From Powellomyces hirtus (taxonomy: Eukaryota; Chytridiomycota; Chytridiomycetes; Spizellomycetales; Powellomycetaceae), in NCBI GenBank assembly GCA_025526995.1, contig JAHLKG010000005.1:1-64000 (forward strand): a stretch of 64,000 bases of DNA, read 5' to 3'. A model generated the notes under the pieces. It was not told the DNA's origin. It did not search any database and saw only the letters and a list, made by a program, of their open reading frames with translations. The first letter of the stretch is position 1, and each line of letters starts with the position of its first letter. Positions 10,455-19,627 of the stretch are shown piece by piece. The position numbers were made by a program, and so were the translations under genes.

Positions 10455-10735
10455 TATTTTCAACTTCGTAGGGTTCGAGCTTGGTCTGGTCCATCGGAGT
10501 TTCGGAAGGGCTTGCAATTCTGCATACCGAAGCGCTCGAGGATGTCATTCACATATGACTCTTGATCGAGATGAATGACACGTCGTGTGAAATCGCGTCG
10601 AACTCTCATCCCAAGGTAGTGGTTAACCTCGCCCAGATCGGTCATCTTAAACTCGTTCTGCAGGGATGCTTTGATCGATGAGATTTCCGATTCAGTCTTC
10701 ACGAAGATGAGTAGATCATCGACATAGACATGGAT
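10455..10735 (-). pseudogene. Ty1/Copia reverse-transcriptase fragment
   Basis: On the minus strand, HVYVDDLLIFV gives the reverse-transcriptase YVDD box, followed by the Copia-typical LQNEFKMTDLGEVNHYLGM, LDQESYVNDILERFGM and NCKP. The continuation, with TPMDQTKLEPYE, appears only after a one-base frame change. No protease, integrase, RNase H or LTR is seen nearby, so this is a dead piece. Its left end runs into the start of the TDP2-like gene region and its right end abuts the second copy of the segmental duplication. Confidence 0.9.
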
Positions 10736-11018
10736 ACTCAGATCAAAGAACGATTCTGGCCGGGGTACGTATGGGTCAAGAGGTCACTGATTTTCCCATC
10801 CTTTATATGCCTTCCTACTGTTTTCACAAGATGATAATGCGTTGAAGCACTACACGAAATGGCATGACAATATGCTCACTACCCAGAAGCATTCATGTTC
10901 ATATTACATCACTGGATCGCCGCTCCCTCCGCCCCTTCCTTCGTCAGAAGCTGCGCACGCTTGACTGGGCTAATGAGAAGCGAAAGTTGGCTGTGATTGC
11001 GCGCATGCATTAATAGGA
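10730..11018 (+). repeat. Segmental duplication, copy B (orphan 3' gene end)
   Basis: A diverged copy of 8827-9152. The last-exon frame is still open here (DNALKHYTKWHDNM to SSEAAHA and stop) although the rest of the gene is absent. Indels against copy A include an extra stretch of about 18 bp in the intron and loss of about 50 bp in the exon. Confidence 0.9.
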
Positions 11019-11549
11019 AGTTTTGCTTTCCGAATCTTGTGATGGCCAAAACCGTCGTTTAGACGCCGAAAGAACATATAGATTGACTGTACCAGGGAAT
11101 ATCGCTTTCAACAGACCTTTTAGTATTCGGCCACGACATGCATTTTCTTTGGATGCCGTAACCCATTCAGTTCAACTCGCCGCCTGCAGGTTCTCAGAAG
11201 GTCATCCTGGAACAACTGAACGAACCTCCAGCACCAGCCCCTACCCCCGGCAGCACAGGTGGTATGACAAAGAGCATCCTTCTTTATCTGAACGATCTTC
11301 CCATAAATCAGTTCTTCGATTCGTAAACTTTTTATGGTGTTATGACAATTAGTACGCCAAGCCATTAATCATCGCTGTCAGAGATTATAGGTTCATCACA
11401 CGTGAAGTAAAAGCAGCAGAAGTTCTTGCACATGCAACACACAGCCACGGTGACGGTAGTGCAAGAGCAATGACAGCTTTAATAGAGAATCATAGAATGC
11501 TAGCAGACGCTCCAAGTCCTTATGGGACCATCTATTTCAGCCGCCAAAG
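11019..11549. other. Intergenic region, no gene recognised
   Basis: Short frames on both strands with no motif. Probably remnants around the duplication and the downstream pseudogene. Confidence 0.5.
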
Positions 11550-12632
11550 TCAGCTCGGGCCTTTATAAAGAGTTTCTCTTTTGCGAGTGGCGATTTCCGG
11601 GCACCACTGAACGATCCCAGGCATGCGGTCTGCGGTCCAGCGCCTGGCCTGATGATAACCCATAGGCTTATCAGCCCACACTGTTTCAACAGAAAAGAAC
11701 TTTGACTCTTCTCGGAGGAGAGCAGAGGTGCGGGTAGATCAGTGAGTTTGGGAATGTGGATCATATACCACTGGTCCTCAAAGAGGCGGGTGTCGGACCA
11801 TTTGAAGGTCGAGATGGTTCGCAACAGCGTCGGGATGTGACGGAAGGGAAAGGCCACCGTTGTAGCCGGTTCCGAACTGTGGTGATATGGGACCACCGAT
11901 AAACGAGTATTTCAGAACATCCTCGGGCTGTAGCGGAGACACTCCGCTAAGCATGCTGTCGGCCTGAAACAGCAAGGCGTGCGACGCAGAGTAGAGCATT
12001 TTCCATATCCATTCCGATGTCTTTCAGAGGATCTCCATGCACCCTCTATCGAGCACTATGTTCCTCTTCCAAAAATTTTCAGCCTTTTCAAGAGATAAAG
12101 CCCTTTCCGAGAGTACAAGTTGTTCCGGCAACGGTTTGACAGTCGCACACCACCGCGGAACGCTTTCGAGCTTCCGAGGAAAGCGCTTTGGATTGAGATG
12201 CCTCCAACTGCCACCTCTCGGAACATCGAGATTCCCAATCTTCCAGTTGAACCACCTGACAAGGTCTTCGACGAGCGAAGCAGCAACAGCATAATACACG
12301 GGATTTTCCGCGCAGATTGGAATATGATCTTTTGGGTCAGGTATACGGTCCGTGGCCCACCGATGGTGTCCCTTGCGACTGTGCGATCCGCAGCGCCAGA
12401 AATCCTTTACTTCGCTCCGAAGTTCAAAGTCGCGCTCATCCGGGGACCAGTCCGGACGACAAGGATCGCCAAGTAGACAGTAAAGCATAGCAGCGATATG
12501 GTCGATGGGCTTGTCGAAGACAGCCACATGGTCGATGGGCTTGGGCTTGTCGGAGACAGCCATACGGTCGATGGGCCTCGTGGAGGCGGGTTTTCTGGTA
12601 CGCTTTGCCTGGGAGTTCAGCAATGTTATCAT
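11550..12632 (-). pseudogene. Decayed DUF5672-type glycosyltransferase-like gene
   Basis: The minus strand reads FWKRNIVLD, then an in-frame TGA at 12024-12026, then in the same frame HALLFQADSML and SFIGGPISPQFGTGYNGGLSL. The frame then shifts by one base to RHIPTLLRTI and LFEDQWYMIHIPKL, and shifts again to EESKFFSVETVW and PMGYHQARRW, ending at 11550. These are the ordered blocks of the DUF5672 family ('fQtDs', 'iGaPw..GNGGlSLR', 'EDvwf', 'FsvE....PfGyHk'). One stop and two frameshifts within 500 bp, with no splice sites that remove them, indicate a pseudogene. The part upstream of about residue 60 includes a short repeat (KPIDH units) and is unlike the family. The Harbinger transposon lies about 390 bp upstream of its ATG. 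Confidence 0.75.
12496..12575. repeat. Short tandem repeat, about 36-39-bp units
   Basis: Two to three imperfect copies sharing GGTCGATGGGCTTG and GACAGCCA cores. They encode the PIDH-containing repeats at the start of the decayed DUF5672-like frame. Confidence 0.7.
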
Positions 12633-13024
12633 TTCTGCACCTTGTTGCTGGTCTTATAGTCGAGAAATGTATCAACAAACGTACCATCAATTTTGGCGGT
12701 GCCAAGACTTCATTTTTCTTCAATACTTCCTCACCTCCAACCTGCTCCGGAGCGTCGGCACCACCATCCTTCATTTTCAAGAATGCAAACCGGACAACCC
12801 GTTGACGACACTTGAAAGCACAGAGAGAGAAATAAAGAGATGCAGAACGAGAAGGGACGATTGCTTTCGGCTGCTTTGTGTGGTTGGTTGCGGACTGTGA
12901 ATTGGGGTTTATTTCGGGCGACGTCTTGTATTTATCGGTTTGCGTAAACGAAGGATAAACAGTAGTGGTGGAGCCACGATTCAAAATTAGTCACGTGACT
13001 AAAGTATATGTTACCTTCGGATTA
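12633..13024. other. Intergenic flank of the Harbinger element
   Basis: No gene recognised. It would hold the promoter of the DUF5672-like pseudogene. A CACGTG-containing palindrome (GTCACGTGAC) lies around 12991-13000. Confidence 0.5.
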
Positions 13025-13027
13025 TTA

Positions 13028-13064
13028 GAGCATCTTTAACGGCAGGCATTTAATTGTGGCACAG
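13028..13064 (+). repeat. Harbinger left terminal inverted repeat
   Basis: 37 bp, an exact reverse complement of 16525-16561, preceded by the TTA target duplication at 13025-13027. Confidence 0.95.
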
Positions 13065-13171
13065 CAGTCACGTGTGAAACCCCGAATTTTTAAAGTTCCC
13101 ACTTGCCAACCTACACGTTGACGCTAATTTCTTGCTTTACTTGTAATAATGCCCAAATAGACCGGTCGAGC

Positions 13172-14560
13172 ATGCTTGACAAATTCTGGGCCAAGTACGA
13201 TACAAGGCAGTGGGGTAGGCGCATTTTACAACGGAGACTGGAACAAAAAGAAGATGTGGAAAGAAAAACAGCAAGAAAGCGCCTCCGCAATCGTGACCGC
13301 CTTAGGGCACTAGGACAAGAGCGTCTACTTCGAGACTATTTCAGCGCTGATTGCATCTACAGTGAAAAGGATTTTAGGCGCCGCTTCCGAATGTCACGCC
13401 AGCTTTTCCTGCGTATTCAAGCAGATCTGTGCAAAAGTGACCGTTACTTTAAACCAGTAAGTACGCTACTAAGTACCCGTTGGCCACGCAGTATGTTTGT
13501 TTTAATCACAAATTCTGCAATAGCGTCGTGACTGTACAGGACTTACTGGTCTCTCATCCGAACAAAAGCTTACTGCCGCACTACGCATGCTCGCCTACGG
13601 TGTTGCAGCAGATGCTGTGGACGAGTGCGTTCGCTGCGCCGAAGCTACTGCAACAGTTGCATTACACCGCTTTTGTGCTGCCATTGTGCACATCTATGCC
13701 GCTACTTACCTGAGACCGCCAAACCAAAATGACCTAAATCATATATTGCGGATCAACAGGCAACGTGGTTTTCCTGGACTGCTTGGTTCTCTGGACTGCA
13801 TGCACTGGGCATGGAAGAACTGTCCTCGAGCGTGGGCCGGTCAGTTTCAAGGCAAGGAAAAGATTCCGACAATTATTTTGGAAGCGGTTGCAACCTACGA
13901 TTTACGAATTTGGCATTGCTTTTTCGGCGTTCCCGGCGCTAACAATGACATTAATGTCTTGGACCGCTCCCCTCTCTTTGATGACCAACTGGCTGGTCGC
14001 ACACCAAACCTCGATTACGAGATTAATGGACGTCAATACACTCAAGGTGCGTTGCGTGGTGCGTGGTGCGTACCTGCGCATTGCGTGGTACAATATTGCA
14101 TAGCACATACTCACGAAGAGCATTACTAGGATATTATTTGGTGGATGGAATATACCCTCCTTGGGCGATGTTTGTGCAGACGTTCTCACAGCCTGACTGC
14201 GAAAAGAAGAAGTTTTTCGCTCAAATGCAAGAGGCAGTGCGCAAAGACATAGAGCGTGCCTTTGGAGCACTACAAGCGCGATGGCACATTATTCAACGGC
14301 CCGCTCGTGGGTGGCATCGCGCGCAACTGGGAAATATCATGAAGACCTGTGTGATTTTGCACAACATGATTATCGAGGATCAAGGAGATGCGGCAATGGA
14401 AGATATAGCAGAGGATTTTGCCGACATTAACATTTCTCTGGGCGGTCGCGAAGAAACATCGCAACAAATAAGGAGAAAAACATTGCGTGACTCTGTGCTT
14501 CATCATCAGTTGCGCGCAGACCTAATACAACACTTATGGGAATGGAAGGGTGGTCAATAA
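13172..14560 (+). CDS. Harbinger transposase (HARBI1-like DDE nuclease)
   Basis: Three exons, 13172-13456, 13524-14046 and 14130-14560, with introns of 67 bp (phase 0) and 83 bp (phase 1), give 412 residues. The N-terminal half is basic and helical. The DDE_Tnp_4-type catalytic core follows: first Asp in GLLGSLDCMHWAWKNCP, second Asp in GANNDINVLDRSPLF, and Glu in EAVRKDIERAFGALQARW, with the trailing LGNIMKTCVILHNMIIED. This is the plant-type HARBI1 arrangement. No stops or frameshifts are present, so it may be functional. The frame extends upstream without an ATG; I use the ATG at 13172. The second intron is built from TGCG-rich repeats shared with an intron of the element's Myb-like gene. 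Confidence 0.92.
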
Positions 14561-14760
14561 ATTGCATAAATCGTTTGCGATCCCTGAAACATGTCAGTGC
14601 GACTCAATGAGAGCATGCGAGCGTGCGACGCAAACTAGAACCTTTTGATATACTCCTTCAAAGGGTTGACTGTTTCTTTGACACATGTCAATATGTCTCA
14701 AAAGCGTTTTTATACTTATACTATACTAGGGTAGCAATGCCCCGCTGTTTTCTCATCACA

Positions 14761-15227
14761 ATGCCTCGCCCTAAGAAACCGAGAGTCCAAACTGACGCTG
14801 AGCGTCAAGCTGAAGAGGATGCAGCAGCTCTTGTAATTTGTTAAATTACTATACTGCTTATAACACACCACTTAATTTGTTTGTATCAGGTTGCAAGGCG
14901 CGCAGTGCAGCTTTGTCAGCTGCAGCGCCAGTACCCACGCCTCTACCAAGAGGCAATGAAGGAGCACCTTGACAAGGTGAATTGGGATATGGCCGCGGCA
15001 AAGGTAAGTGTAATATCATTTTCTGCTGACCTCGTTTGTACTAACTGCGGCAACTTGTAACTCAGGCCAAATTTGATCAAGTGACCGCATACGCGGAGAA
15101 ATGGGTCCGCGCCTTTGCTTGGAGGGAAGGGGAGGGGAGGAGGAGGGGAGAAGAGGGGACGGGGCAAAGAGGGACGGGGCAAGGGGGGTCGGGGCAAGGA
15201 GGAAGTGGAGAAGGAGGAAACGGGTGA
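14761..15227 (+). CDS. Third Harbinger-encoded protein, unknown function
   Basis: Three small exons, 14761-14832, 14890-15003 and 15066-15227, join in frame across phase-0 introns with GTAATT and GTAAGT donors and TCAG acceptors, giving 115 residues. The product starts MPRPKKPRVQTDAERQAEED (basic patch, then an acidic/Ala helix), continues with VARRAVQLCQLQRQYPRLYQ and MAAAKAKFDQVTAYAEKW (predicted helices), and ends in Gly/Gln repeats of the GTGQ type from a purine-rich tandem repeat. I do not recognise a family. The consistent splicing and its place between the transposase and the Myb-like gene argue that it is a real element gene. A possible role as an accessory DNA-binding or assembly factor is speculation. 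An alternative ATG lies in frame at 14737. Confidence 0.65.
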
Positions 15228-15295
15228 AAGTCCCGAGCAAAGCAACCGTTAAACTCGGTGGCTACCTTAACGGGTAGACAGGTTTTTTATTCACG

Positions 15296-16350
15296 CTAGC
15301 TGCTATCCTCAGTTTGCAGCTCTTTGGCCAAGTGAGACAAGGCCTTTTGAGCAATGGCGCTTTCACGCCCAAAGAGCTGTACCAGTCTTTCCACCCTGCT
15401 AAGACGCTGCTCGTTCTCCTTCAATTGTAGCTCACGTTGCTGTATTTCCAGCTGTTGTTTCACAAGTTCCAACTCTTCATCCTTCAGTAAGTCCTCATCT
15501 CGTCGGCGCTTTGCTCGTTTGATACCAATTGGACGGACTTCGTCCTCTTCTCCTGCTGCCTTTTGTGGCGTTTTCTTGCTGTCTGCCATAAATCTAAATA
15601 GAGTTGATGTTAAAGCATTTCTTTACCACGCAGTGCGCATCGCGCAGGTACGCACAACGTTACCACGCAGTACGCAGGTACGCATCACGCAGTATGTTGC
15701 CACGCAATTAATTGCTTACCTGGGGCAGTTCTGCAGTAAATTGTAGGCGTGAAGCAGGACAAACTTTTGCTTTTCTGCTCCGTAGTAGAAGTCTTCTTCT
15801 AGAAGCACGATTTGGTCTCTGGTGGCGCCACTGGGCAATGAAGCTGTGGCTGAGCGTATATGTCCTGCGAATTTGGCAACCGCGCGAGACACAACCCCCC
15901 AGCGGTTTTTCAGCGAGCTTCTGGTCCGCGCTTCGTCTGTGGATTGTCGTTGAACACCTTATGGATTCGACTCCAAAATGCATCCGCTTTCTGCTCGTTG
16001 CCGGTGATGGAGTCCTCAGATATCTGAATCCAGACCACGCATAGGCGCTCGTCTTCTGTGCGGGAGAACCCTTTTCCTCTTGCGCCACGCCACAAGGATG
16101 ATTCTGAGGGAGGTGTGGCCTGCGCTTGCGGTGCAAGTGTTTGGCGTGGAGTTAGCGGTGCGGCCTGTGGCGGAGCTGGTAAAGCCAAAGGGAAATGTAT
16201 AGGCGGGACAAGTAGGCTGCTTTCTCCAGATTCTGTGTAGGTAGCTCCAGTATACGCGGCCGGGTTCTGTTTTAGCAAAGCTTGCGCAGCAACAGAATGC
16301 GGGTTTTGAGCAATCAACTGTGCAATTCGTGCTATAATGGGGTCTGCCAT
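15296..16350 (-). pseudogene. Harbinger Myb/SANT-like protein gene with one frameshift
   Basis: From the ATG at 16350 the protein reads MADPIIARIAQLIAQNPHS, a Pro/Ala-rich linker, then the trihelix-like domain GKGFSRTEDERLCVVW and KADAFWSRIHKVFND. Near 15945 the frame must change by one base to continue as TRSSLKNRWGVVSRAVAKF and LLHAYNLLQNCPR. A 125-bp intron (15719-15594, phase 2) then leads to a last exon, 15593-15296, rich in Lys/Glu with a coiled coil (LELVKQQLEIQQRELQLKEN). This order is the accessory DNA-binding partner of Harbinger transposases, which bind the transposon ends and carry the transposase into the nucleus. The frameshift may be a real mutation or a sequence error; no splice pair removes it. 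Confidence 0.75.
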
Positions 16351-16524
16351 GACAAAAGGCAACTTTACCGGGCCGACTGTTGGGAGGCTTTATTTTAAAA
16401 GCTGGGAGCCGACCGGTTTCAAATATGAACTGTGGCGCATGAAAGTAGCGACGCTTAGTACAAAATAGCGCCCCCGCGCCACACCTATAACAGTGCTTTG
16501 GGAACCACGGGCTTCAAATTTTGA

Positions 16525-16561
16525 CTGTGCCACAATTAAATGCCTGCCGTTAAAGATGCTC
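16525..16561 (-). repeat. Harbinger right terminal inverted repeat
   Basis: 37 bp, an exact inverse of 13028-13064, followed by the TTA target duplication at 16562-16564. Confidence 0.95.
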
Positions 16562-16783
16562 TTAGCAGATATTAGTGGCAGAGTATTTTGTTTGGGGCAC
16601 CTTTTTGCATTTACAGTTGCAGTTGTGTAGGACTATTAGTAGCTGTAGGAGGGGTCGGGATTGCATGTACAGATAGGGGGCGCCCTACTCCAGCCTCAAA
16701 ACGACGTCTACCGCTAGTTCTACTCGACTTGATATCTGACCGATTCCTTTTGTTCCTAGTCCTTGCCGACTAAAGAGCCAAAC

Positions 16784-17533
16784 ATGCCGCGACAGCTATC
16801 TGCTTCTGAACTGACTGAATATCTAATGGAAGTGGGAAGTCTGATTCCTCAGAAGAAGGCGTGTTCTGTTGTGGTGATTGGTGGGGCGGTGAGCGTCTTG
16901 CTGCTTCACAGTCGCCACAGCACCGAAGACGTCGACGTCTTCACCACCAATCTTGACAAAAAGCAGAAAAAATGCTTTTGGCAGGCCTGCACAATTGTAG
17001 CCGACCGTCACAACCTCTCGAGTGAGTGGTGCAACAACACCGTAGAATCTTTCTACGACAGTCGGGACCCAATCGTGTTAAGATCGCTCCAACAGAATGT
17101 TCTAATTGGGGAATACGGTTTGTGCAAAGGTGGAGTGCTGCTGATAACGCCATTTGATGCTTATTGTTCATCGGCACAGGAAACCTTAGGTTATACGCCG
17201 CAGAAGTTGGTGCCAGCATTAAGGCAAAGCTCAGGAGGTTCCGCAAACACGACGAGGACGACATTGTTAATCTCATCCGCTGGCAAGAAACGCTGTCGGC
17301 CAGAAGCTTTGATGCTTGGTGTCAATTCCTCTCGATACAGCCCGATACACCTGTTCATCGGGATTTTTCTCGCTGCTGGTCGAGAGTGTCCCTACGGGAC
17401 AAGAACAGTTCCCAGGATGCTTAATGGGTCCTTTGAACCGCAGAGGTTTGAGTTGAGTGAAAGAGATTCACGCATCGTGAGACTCGTAATAGGAAGCGGC
17501 GCTGCCGGGAAATATATTGACTACAGTAGATAG
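16784..17533 (+). pseudogene. Frameshifted nucleotidyltransferase-fold gene
   Basis: The frame from the ATG at 16784 carries SVVVIGGAVSVLLLHSRHSTEDVDVFTT, cut here as two motifs: the Gly-Gly block (VVIGGAVSVLL) and the metal-binding STEDVDVF of the nucleotidyltransferase superfamily (AbiEii/DUF6036-like). After LLITPFDAY, near 17160, the natural continuation lies in another frame (GNLRLYAAEVGASIKAK, then KHDEDDIVNLIRW), ending at 17424. The HDEDD-I-NL block is what family members carry after the fold, so one base has probably been lost near 17163. The original frame runs to 17533 without recognisable content. Function in fungi is unknown; relatives in bacteria include toxin-antitoxin and phage-defence proteins. 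The gene begins about 220 bp right of the Harbinger element. Confidence 0.6.
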
Positions 17534-17599
17534 CGTTCATTCCATAAAATACACTCCTCCACCTGCGAGGTTAAAGCACAGGAATGCTGGTCGTGTGCT

Positions 17600-19627
17600 C
17601 TAAAGCTCGTCGTGGTCATGGACCTCCTTGTGAACTCCCTCAGAAATACCCAACTGGGCGACGGTCGCCTCGAGCTCAGATTTGTGCTTGCCAAGGTCTT
17701 CTCTGGCAGTTGAGGACGCATCGAAACTGTCCAGCCAATCTCGGGCCCTTTCGATGGCATCCTGGAACGTCTTCTGGGTCTTGGGCGACAGCTTGCCTCC
17801 CTGACGCAAATCAGCAAGAAAGTTTTTTAGCCCATAAACGTACGAGTCAAACTCGAGTGTCTGTTCAATCAGCTCTCTAACGGCTTGATCTTCCTCGGCA
17901 TGATCTTCAGCGTCCATGATCAGGCGATAGACATCCTCGTCACTAAACTGTCGCATTTCGAAAATGCGGGATCCAATTCTTCCTGTGCTCAAGTCAACAG
18001 CGGACGCTGTCAAGATCTCGTTGGCATCAACGGCAAGTGTGACCTCAATTTGCGGCACACCACGGCGTGACGGGGAGATGCCGTTTACTTCAAGGCTGCC
18101 GAGCAGCGTATTGTCTCTGGTGAGAGGACGCTCACCCCTGTATACCTGAACGACGACGGTCGTTTGGTTGTCGTGGGTCGTTGATATGATGCGGGATTCG
18201 GTGTGTGGAAGGACGGTATTACGGCGAATGACTTTCGTCATGATCCCCCCCGGGGTCTTGATACCGAGAGAAGCGGGGAGCAAATCGAACATGGACATGC
18301 CGCCGCATCCACATCCGCATAAACTGAGTTCACGGCTGAGAACACGACCTTGGATGGCGGCGCCGTGCACAACGGCCTCCTCGTCAGGGTGGCCATCCTG
18401 CTTGAGTACCTTCTTGCCGTCAAAGTAGCTCTCAACAAGTTCGACGACTTTGGGAATACGGGAGGACCGACCGACAAGAAGAATCTCATGGATCTCGTGC
18501 GTGGAGAGGCCGGCATCCTTTACGACCTTCTTGACGAACTGCAAGGTCTTTTCAAACAAATCCATGTTGAGTTCTTCGAATTTGGCGCGGGTAAGGACCT
18601 CGGAAAAGTCCTGACCGTCGTGGAATGATTCAATTTCAACGTGAACGGACATCTCAGAGGAAAGAACACGCTTGGCCTCTTCGACTTTTTGTGTGAGCTT
18701 GACCATCGCCTGGAGGTCCTCGACGCAGTCCTTTCCAGTCTTCTTCTTCCAGAGCCTGATAAAGTGTTCAATGACCCGGTTATCAAAGTCCATACCACCA
18801 AGGTGGGTGTCACCGCTGGTGGCCAAAACTTCGAAAACTCCTTCTTCAATGGTCGACAGGGACACATCAAAGGTACCGCCTCCGAGATCGTAGACGAGAA
18901 TGTTCTGCTCTCCACCCTTCGTGTCAAGACCGTAGGCGATGGCAGCAGCGGTGGGCTCGTTGACGATACGTTCAACAGTGAGACCGGCGATGGTACCAGC
19001 ATCCTTGGTGGCTTGACGCTGGGCGTCGTTGAAGTACGCGGGAACTGCGATAACGGCAGATGTCACCTTTTGGCCGAGATAAGCCTCGCTCCACTCCTTC
19101 AACTCCTGGAGGATCCTTGCGACCACTTCTTCAGGCCTGAAAATCTTATCCTGGCCGTTGACCTTGACCTGGATGGCCGGCTTGCCGTCTCTGTCGATGA
19201 GTATGAACGGCCAGCGTTGCAAGTTCTCCTGAACGTCCGTGTCCTGAAAGTTACGACCAATCAAGCGCTTGGTATCAAAAATGGTGTTGGAAGGGTTGAG
19301 GATTGATTGGTTCTTTGCGGCTTGACCGACGAGACATGTTCCGGCTTGAGTGAAAGCGACATAAGAAGGGATTGTGTGGATTCGAGTTTCGTTGCGGCTC
19401 TCATGGTAAACGCCCACAGAGCTGTGGGAATAAGAAGGAAGACAGCGTCAATAGGAAAAGATGCAGATATAGTGGGCATGAGAGAAGCCCTACCTGTGGG
19501 TAGATCCCAAGTCGATCCCAATGATCGGGCCGCTTTGGGCCTCGACGCAAGTGGAAACTGCGAGCAACAAGAGAAGGATGGCGGCGAGCCACGAGAGGGT
19601 GGGCAGGGATGATTTTGTTCTGGCCAT
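17600..19627 (-). CDS. Divergent ER-type Hsp70 (BiP/Kar2-like) with HDEL
   Basis: Two exons, 19627-19494 and 19421-17600, joined by a 72-bp phase-2 intron, give 651 residues. A signal peptide spans residues 1-30 (hydrophobic core [11 protein letters not shown]). The ATPase domain begins [15 protein letters not shown] and contains [33 protein letters not shown] and [12 protein letters not shown]. The C-terminus ends HDEL, the ER-retrieval signal. It should bind unfolded secretory proteins in the ER lumen. Oddities: the interdomain linker, normally LLLDVTPL-like, is replaced near residue 411 by a Cys-rich run (LCGCGCGG) and [12 protein letters not shown], and LVGGSTRIP reads LVGRSSRIP. It may therefore be a second, specialised BiP rather than the main chaperone. 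Confidence 0.93.

Larger units (their letters stand above)
13028..16561. mobile_element. PIF/Harbinger DNA transposon, 3.5 kb, with three genes
   Basis: Perfect 37-bp terminal inverted repeats (13028-13064 and 16525-16561, outer end GAGCATCTTTAACGG) are flanked by a TTA duplication at 13025-13027 and 16562-16564, the target preference of PIF/Harbinger elements. Inside are a plus-strand DDE transposase gene, a plus-strand gene for a small protein of unknown type, and a minus-strand Myb/SANT-like gene that converges on it. Family elements need the transposase plus a Myb-like partner to move. Here the Myb-like frame is broken once, so this copy may depend on a relative. The identical termini suggest recent insertion. 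Confidence 0.95.

Noticed and set aside
15625..15705. CRISPR-like array of short repeats
   Set aside because: The units are imperfect, lie inside a spliced intron of a eukaryotic transposon gene and have no spacers of constant length.
18641..19306. 221-codon frame antisense to the Hsp70 gene
   Set aside because: Long antisense frames are common opposite conserved Hsp70 genes because of codon bias; no motif or splice support.
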